DNA of 9,635 nt from positions 1 to 9,635 of the forward strand of contig JAEYOB010000277.1 in the NCBI GenBank assembly GCA_023412175.1, in the 5' to 3' direction. This document shows, in pieces, positions 6,676 through 9,635 of the stretch (position 1 is the stretch's first letter; each line of letters starts with the position of its first letter). Under the pieces are notes generated by a model. The model was not told where the DNA came from. It saw only the letters and a program-made list of their open reading frames with translations, and searched no databases. The translations under genes and the position numbers were made by a program. The stretch comes from Pseudomonadota bacterium. Its GTDB lineage: Bacteria; Pseudomonadota; Alphaproteobacteria; Azospirillales; Azospirillaceae.

Positions 6676-7356
6676 TCAGGACCAGTGCGAGGCGGGTTGC
6701 TGGAGAACGTGCAGCCGCCCGCTCTCCAGGTGCAGGCGCGGGTGCTCGAAGCGGCGGATCAGCGCCTCGTTGTGGGTGGCGATGACCACGGTGGCGCCCA
6801 GCTTGTGCATCTCCTCGAACAGATAGAGCAGGCGCATGCCGATGCCGGCGTCGACGTTGCCGGTGGGCTCGTCGGCCAGCAACAGGCGCGGCCGGTTGAT
6901 GACGGCGCGGGCAATGGCGACGCGCTGCTGCTGCCCACCCGACAGCGTGGACGGCCGGGCGTCGAGGTGGTTGCCGAGCCCGACCCATTTGAGCAGCTCT
7001 GTGCAGTGCTCCGCCACCTCGTTCTCGGCCGCGCCCGACATGCGCAGCGGCAGGGCCACGTTGTCCAGCGCCGAGAGATGGTCGAGCAGGGCGAAATCCT
7101 GGAACACCACGCCGATCTGCCGGCGCAGATCCGGCAGGTCCTCACGCTTCAGTCGCGCCAGGTCGCGGCCGAACACGGTGATCAGCCCACGCGACGGGCG
7201 GTGCGCCAGATACATCAGCTTGAGCAGCGACGATTTGCCGGCCCCGCTCCCCCCCGTCAGGAAGTGGAAGGAGCCGGGCGGCAAGGTGAAGGAGATGTCG
7301 CGCAGCACCTCCGGACCGGTGCCGTAGCGCAGTCCGACGTTCTCGAAGCGAATCAC
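6676..7356 (-). CDS. ftsE: Cell division ATP-binding protein FtsE
   Basis: FtsE is the cytoplasmic ATPase of the FtsEX division complex. The protein has 226 residues from GTG 7356, the usual length. Complete ABC motifs are present: Walker A GGSGAGKS (35-42), Q-loop Gln86 (VFQDF), signature LSGGQQQR (138-145), Walker B LLLADEP (158-164) and H-loop His195. The N-terminus [12 protein letters not shown] is the normal start of the family. The frame stays open up to an ATG at 7458, which would add 34 residues (Arg- and Ala-rich) with no ABC similarity, so I prefer 7356, although its Shine-Dalgarno is poor. It is the first gene of ftsE-ftsX-ydcF-plsC, with the zinc-ribbon/DUF3426 gene divergent on the other side. 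The assignment to FtsE rather than LolD or another small ABC ATPase rests on the adjoining ftsX. Confidence 0.94.
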   Translation of the reverse strand: MIRFENVGLRYGTGPEVLRDISFTLPPGSFHFLTGGSGAGKSSLLKLMYLAHRPSRGLITVFGRDLARLKREDLPDLRRQIGVVFQDFALLDHLSALDNVALPLRMSGAAENEVAEHCTELLKWVGLGNHLDARPSTLSGGQQQRVAIARAVINRPRLLLADEPTGNVDAGIGMRLLYLFEEMHKLGATVVIATHNEALIRRFEHPRLHLESGRLHVLQQPASHWS

Positions 7357-7442
7357 TGTCCATACCGTGCGGTTGGTCGCCCCCAGGCGCGCACGATGCA
7401 CCGGCCGGAAGGCGGCGTCCAGCGCCGCGCCGAGGGGCTTCC

Positions 7443-7471
7443 TTGCTTCATACCGCATGAGTCCATATAAG
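7443..7471 (+). promoter_or_regulatory. Candidate promoter of the zinc-ribbon/DUF3426 gene
   Basis: TTGCTT (7443-7448) and TATAAG (7466-7471) are separated by 17 bases. Transcription would start near 7478, giving a leader of about 28 nt. The -10 is embedded in a small palindrome, GAGTC (7459-7463) and GACTC (7471-7475). On the opposite strand TATATG is a possible but poor -10 for ftsE in the same place. Confidence 0.5.
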
Positions 7472-7505
7472 ACTCCTGCTTTTTCCGTGACCGCGGCGCC
7501 CCCGA

Positions 7506-8150
7506 ATGCTGATTACCTGCCCGAACTGCTCCACGCGGTACACCGTCGCCGAATCGGCGGTGCCGACGCGGGGGCGCAAGGTGCGTTGCGCAAGTTGCGG
7601 GCATGTCTGGTACCAGCGTCCATTGGACGAGGAGCAGGGGCATCCACCGCCCGCCCGCAACATTCCCGAGGCCGATCGCCGCCCGCCGCCCGCACCGCGT
7701 ACGGTGAATTCGCCGCCGTCGCGTGGCGGCAAGGCGGGGTGGGCGGCGTTTGCGGTTCTGCTGCTGGCGATTCTTGCGGGCGGGTACTTCGCGCGTGCGC
7801 AGATCGTGCAGTTGTGGCCGCCGGCAGCGCTGTTCTACGAAACCGTAGGCCTGCCCGTGGATCCGCCGGGAACGGGCCTCCAGTTGCAGAACGTCCGCTC
7901 CGAGCAGCGCGCCGACAACGGCGCCACGCTGCTGGTGGTGGAGGGGCAGATCATCAACGTGTCCGACGCGGTGCGGACGGTGCCGAAGGTGCGCGCGGTG
8001 TCGTTGGGCTTCGATCGCAAGCCGGTGCAGACCTGGAACATCGATGCATCGTCCGACCAACTCCTGCCCGGTGAGATCGCCACCTTCCGTTCCACCCAGC
8101 GTGATCCCGGTGCGGTCGCCGAGGTGATGGTGACGTTCGAGGGCGGCTGA
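7506..8150 (+). CDS. Zinc-ribbon (MJ0042) / DUF3426 membrane protein
   Basis: The function is unknown. The 214-residue protein has three parts. Residues 1-35 form an MJ0042-type zinc ribbon with Cys5, Cys8, Cys28 and Cys31 (ITCPNCSTRYTV and VRCASCGHVW). A Pro-rich, charged linker follows (about 39-75). A single transmembrane helix at about 79-95 then leads to a DUF3426 domain (about 110-214) that should lie in the periplasm, with LLVVEGQIINVSD its most recognisable piece. The zinc finger would face the cytoplasm, so the protein could join a cytoplasmic partner to the envelope; that is inference. It is the only plus-strand gene here and is divergent from ftsE. The start is ATG 7506, the only start that keeps the zinc ribbon intact; no Shine-Dalgarno is seen in the C-rich leader, which is odd for the window. 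It was recognised by architecture. Confidence 0.88.
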   Translation: MLITCPNCSTRYTVAESAVPTRGRKVRCASCGHVWYQRPLDEEQGHPPPARNIPEADRRPPPAPRTVNSPPSRGGKAGWAAFAVLLLAILAGGYFARAQIVQLWPPAALFYETVGLPVDPPGTGLQLQNVRSEQRADNGATLLVVEGQIINVSDAVRTVPKVRAVSLGFDRKPVQTWNIDASSDQLLPGEIATFRSTQRDPGAVAEVMVTFEGG

Positions 8151-8212
8151 GGGCGCGGACTTCACTGGCGGCGCCCCTGCTGGCCAGGAAACTCCCGACC
8201 TCCCGGCGCAGC

Positions 8213-8232
8213 GCGTCCGCCGGAACGGACGC
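8213..8232. terminator. Hairpin between convergent genes, possible bidirectional terminator
   Basis: GCGTCCG (8213-8219) and CGGACGC (8226-8232) form a perfect 7-bp stem with a 6-nt loop. It lies 62 nt after the stop of the DUF3426 gene and 10 nt after the stop of the aminotransferase gene. No T-run follows on either strand, so it may be a 3'-end stabiliser instead. The 92-bp convergent gap holds nothing else evident. Confidence 0.4.
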
Positions 8233-8242
8233 CGGGTTCCCA

Positions 8243-9388
8243 TCAGCGCTTCCAGACGATCAGCCGCCGCGCCGCCTCGGCCATGGTCTCCTCCGCGCCG
8301 GCGAAGCTGAAGCGCACGAAGCGTCGGCCACGCGCCGGGTCGAAGTCGATGCCCGGCGTGGCGGCGACACCGGTCTCGGCCAGCATGCGCTTGCAGAACG
8401 CTTCCGAGTCGTCGGTCATGGCCGACACGTCGGCGTAGACGTAGAAGGCACCGTCCGCCGGGGCGATGCGGTCGAAGCCGGCCTTCGGCAGTTCGCGCAG
8501 CAGCAGTTCGCGGTTGCGGGCGTAGCGGGCGACGTGCGCGTCCAGTTCTTCGGTGCAGTCGAAGGCGGCCACCGCGGCCATCTGCGACAGGGTGGGGGCC
8601 GAGATGAACAGGTTCTGCGCCAGGCATTCCACCGAGCGCACCAGCGCCTCCGGCAGCACCATCCAGCCCAGCCGCCAGCCGGTCATCGAGAAATACTTGG
8701 AGAAGCTGTTGACCACCAGCGCGTCCGGGCTGATGGACGCCGCAGTCACCGCCTCCTGCCCGTAGGTCAAGCCGTGGTAGATCTCGTCCGACACCAGCCG
8801 GACGCCGTTGCGGGTGCACCACGCCGCAAGGTCGGTCAATTCCTGCCGGGACAGCATGGTGCCGGTGGGGTTGGCGGGGCTGGCGACGATCAGGCCTTGA
8901 ATCGGCCTGTCGAGCTTTTCCAGCATGGCGACGGTGGGTTGGAAGCCGGTCTCCGGACCGGCTTCGATCTCCACCGGCTCGACGCCGATGGCGGTCAGCG
9001 CGTGGCGGTAGGCGGGGTAGCTGGGCGAGGCCATGGCGACGCGGTCGCCCGGATCGAAGGCCGCCAGGAATCCGAGCTGGAACGCGCCCGAGGAACCGAC
9101 GGTGACGGCGATGCGGCTCTCCGGCACCTTCGCGCCATAGCGGTCGCGGTACCAGCGCGCGATGGCGGCGCGCAGCGGCGGGATGCCCAGCGCGTCGGTG
9201 TAGCCGAGCTTGTCGGCGGTCAACGCGCGTTGCGCCGCCTCGATCACTCCCTTCGGTGCGCCGGTGGAGGGCTGGCCCACCTCGAGGTGCAGGACGTCAA
9301 GCCCGGCGCGCTCGCGCTCGAAGGCGGCGCGCATCACTTCCATGACGAAGAACGGGGGGATCTGGCCGCGCTTGGAAATTCCGGTCAC
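8243..9388 (-). CDS. Class I/II pyridoxal-phosphate aminotransferase
   Basis: This is a fold-type I PLP enzyme of the aspartate-aminotransferase superfamily that would move an amino group between an amino acid and a 2-oxoacid; its substrate is not clear. The protein has 381 residues from GTG 9388. Key residues: YTDALGIPPLR near 63-73, PANPTG (171-176, Asn173 at the cofactor ring), DEIYHGL (201-207, Asp201 to the pyridine nitrogen and Tyr204 to the phenolate oxygen), Schiff-base Lys231 in SFSKYFSMTGWRLGW with Arg239 toward the phosphate, and Arg359 (FVRFSFA) for the substrate carboxylate. The open frame extends upstream to 9520, but that stretch is low-complexity and crosses a hairpin and candidate promoter; VTGISKRGQIPPFFVMEVM is the normal family N-terminus, so GTG 9388 is preferred although its Shine-Dalgarno is weak. 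It converges on the DUF3426 gene. Confidence 0.92.
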   Translation of the reverse strand: MTGISKRGQIPPFFVMEVMRAAFERERAGLDVLHLEVGQPSTGAPKGVIEAAQRALTADKLGYTDALGIPPLRAAIARWYRDRYGAKVPESRIAVTVGSSGAFQLGFLAAFDPGDRVAMASPSYPAYRHALTAIGVEPVEIEAGPETGFQPTVAMLEKLDRPIQGLIVASPANPTGTMLSRQELTDLAAWCTRNGVRLVSDEIYHGLTYGQEAVTAASISPDALVVNSFSKYFSMTGWRLGWMVLPEALVRSVECLAQNLFISAPTLSQMAAVAAFDCTEELDAHVARYARNRELLLRELPKAGFDRIAPADGAFYVYADVSAMTDDSEAFCKRMLAETGVAATPGIDFDPARGRRFVRFSFAGAEETMAEAARRLIVWKR

Positions 9389-9420
9389 TGGAGGAATCCG
9401 TCGGTGTCGTGGGTGCACAC

Positions 9421-9449
9421 ACAATAGGCGGCGGCCGGCCGACCGGCAA
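9421..9449 (-). promoter_or_regulatory. Candidate promoter of the aminotransferase gene
   Basis: On the minus strand TTGCCG (9444-9449) and TATTGT (9421-9426) are 17 bases apart, each matching four of six consensus positions. Transcription would start near 9414 with a leader of about 26 nt. The spacer is entirely GC and is part of the hairpin at 9433-9460. Confidence 0.35.
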
Positions 9450-9460
9450 TCCGGCCGGCC
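9433..9460 (-). terminator. Strong GC hairpin after the right-edge gene, possible terminator
   Basis: GGCCGGCC at 9433-9440 and again at 9453-9460 can pair as an 8-bp stem with a 12-nt loop; an alternative stem GCCGG (9434-9438) with CCGGC (9443-9447) also fits. It begins 22 nt beyond the stop of the gene at the right edge. There is no clean U-run, though the downstream transcript turns to CUAUUGUG. Confidence 0.4.
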
Positions 9461-9482
9461 ATGCTGCGGCGGCGGGGCTGGG

Positions 9483-9635
9483 TCACTCCCGCGGCAGCAG
9501 CAGGTCGTAGGCGACGCCACGGGCGCGCGGGTCGGCCGCCGCCTGGCAGTCCTTCAGCCCGCTGTCCATGGACACTTGGCAGGTGACGAGGTCCAGGCGG
9601 CCCGGCGCGTTGCCGCGTGCCACCAGGATCTCGGG
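9483..9635 (-). CDS. C-terminal 50 codons of an unrecognised protein (cut by window edge)
   Basis: I do not recognise this gene. The minus-strand frame enters from the right edge and ends at a TGA at 9483-9485. The visible tail contains EILVARGNAPGRLDLVTCQVSMD and two cysteines 11 residues apart (LVTCQ and KDCQA), which could form a disulfide if the protein is exported. It ends in AYDLLLPRE. There is no membrane segment in this tail. Third-position GC is high, like the neighbouring genes, and a strong hairpin lies just after the stop, which supports a real gene end. Its frame differs from the upstream extension of the aminotransferase frame. A small secreted or periplasmic protein is possible, but this is a guess. 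Confidence 0.55.
   Translation of the reverse strand, partial: PEILVARGNAPGRLDLVTCQVSMDSGLKDCQAAADPRARGVAYDLLLPRE

Noticed and set aside
4852..6785. Plus-strand frames of 388 and 289 residues opposite ydcF and ftsX
   Set aside because: The composition is rich in His, Gln, Arg and Gly with no recognisable motif, and they mirror the real minus-strand genes.
7357..7458. 34-residue N-terminal extension of FtsE starting at ATG 7458
   Set aside because: The extension lacks ABC ATPase similarity, its ATG has no well-spaced Shine-Dalgarno, and the family N-terminus begins at GTG 7356.
7353..8822. Minus-strand 489-residue open frame
   Set aside because: It runs antisense to the zinc-ribbon gene and out of frame across the aminotransferase gene and ftsE; no family features.

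Overview
This is a GC-rich chromosomal window of about 9.6 kb. Gene content, gene order and protein signatures suggest an alphaproteobacterium, most likely of the Rhodospirillales/Azospirillales type. That placement rests on recalled family resemblance, not on a search. All but one of the genes lie on the minus strand. Many starts are GTG (571, 1624, 5766, 6662, 7356, 9388). I see no mobile element, CRISPR array, tRNA or rRNA, and most of the window is housekeeping.

Layout from left to right: (1) the 5' two-thirds or so of a TAXI-type TRAP transporter solute-binding protein gene, cut by the left edge; (2) a lipoprotein lytic transglycosylase carrying a C-terminal SPOR domain; (3) nrdJ, an adenosylcobalamin-dependent class II ribonucleotide reductase with its own 245-bp upstream region; (4) a compact operon, transcribed right to left, of ftsE, ftsX, a YdcF/DUF218 membrane protein and a PlsC-family acyltransferase; (5) a divergent plus-strand gene for a zinc-ribbon (MJ0042)/DUF3426 membrane protein; (6) a class I/II PLP-dependent aminotransferase; (7) the last 50 codons of an unrecognised gene, cut by the right edge.

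The functional theme of the middle is the cell envelope and division. FtsEX is the ABC complex that links the divisome to peptidoglycan hydrolysis. YdcF and PlsC belong to envelope and phospholipid biology. The nearby SPOR-tagged lytic transglycosylase is the kind of enzyme that acts at septal peptidoglycan. NrdJ supplies deoxyribonucleotides without needing oxygen.

Two non-coding observations stand out. A set of DnaA-box-like sites (pattern TTRYCCACA, one a perfect TTATCCACA) surrounds the nrdJ promoter, with an exact 11-bp inverted pair, one copy of which overlaps the predicted -35 element. Separately, the first 23 bases of the window are an exact inverted copy of positions 290-312 inside the same gene, which points to an assembly or chimera artefact, or a real inversion junction, at the left edge. 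I did not find a clearly new biological system.
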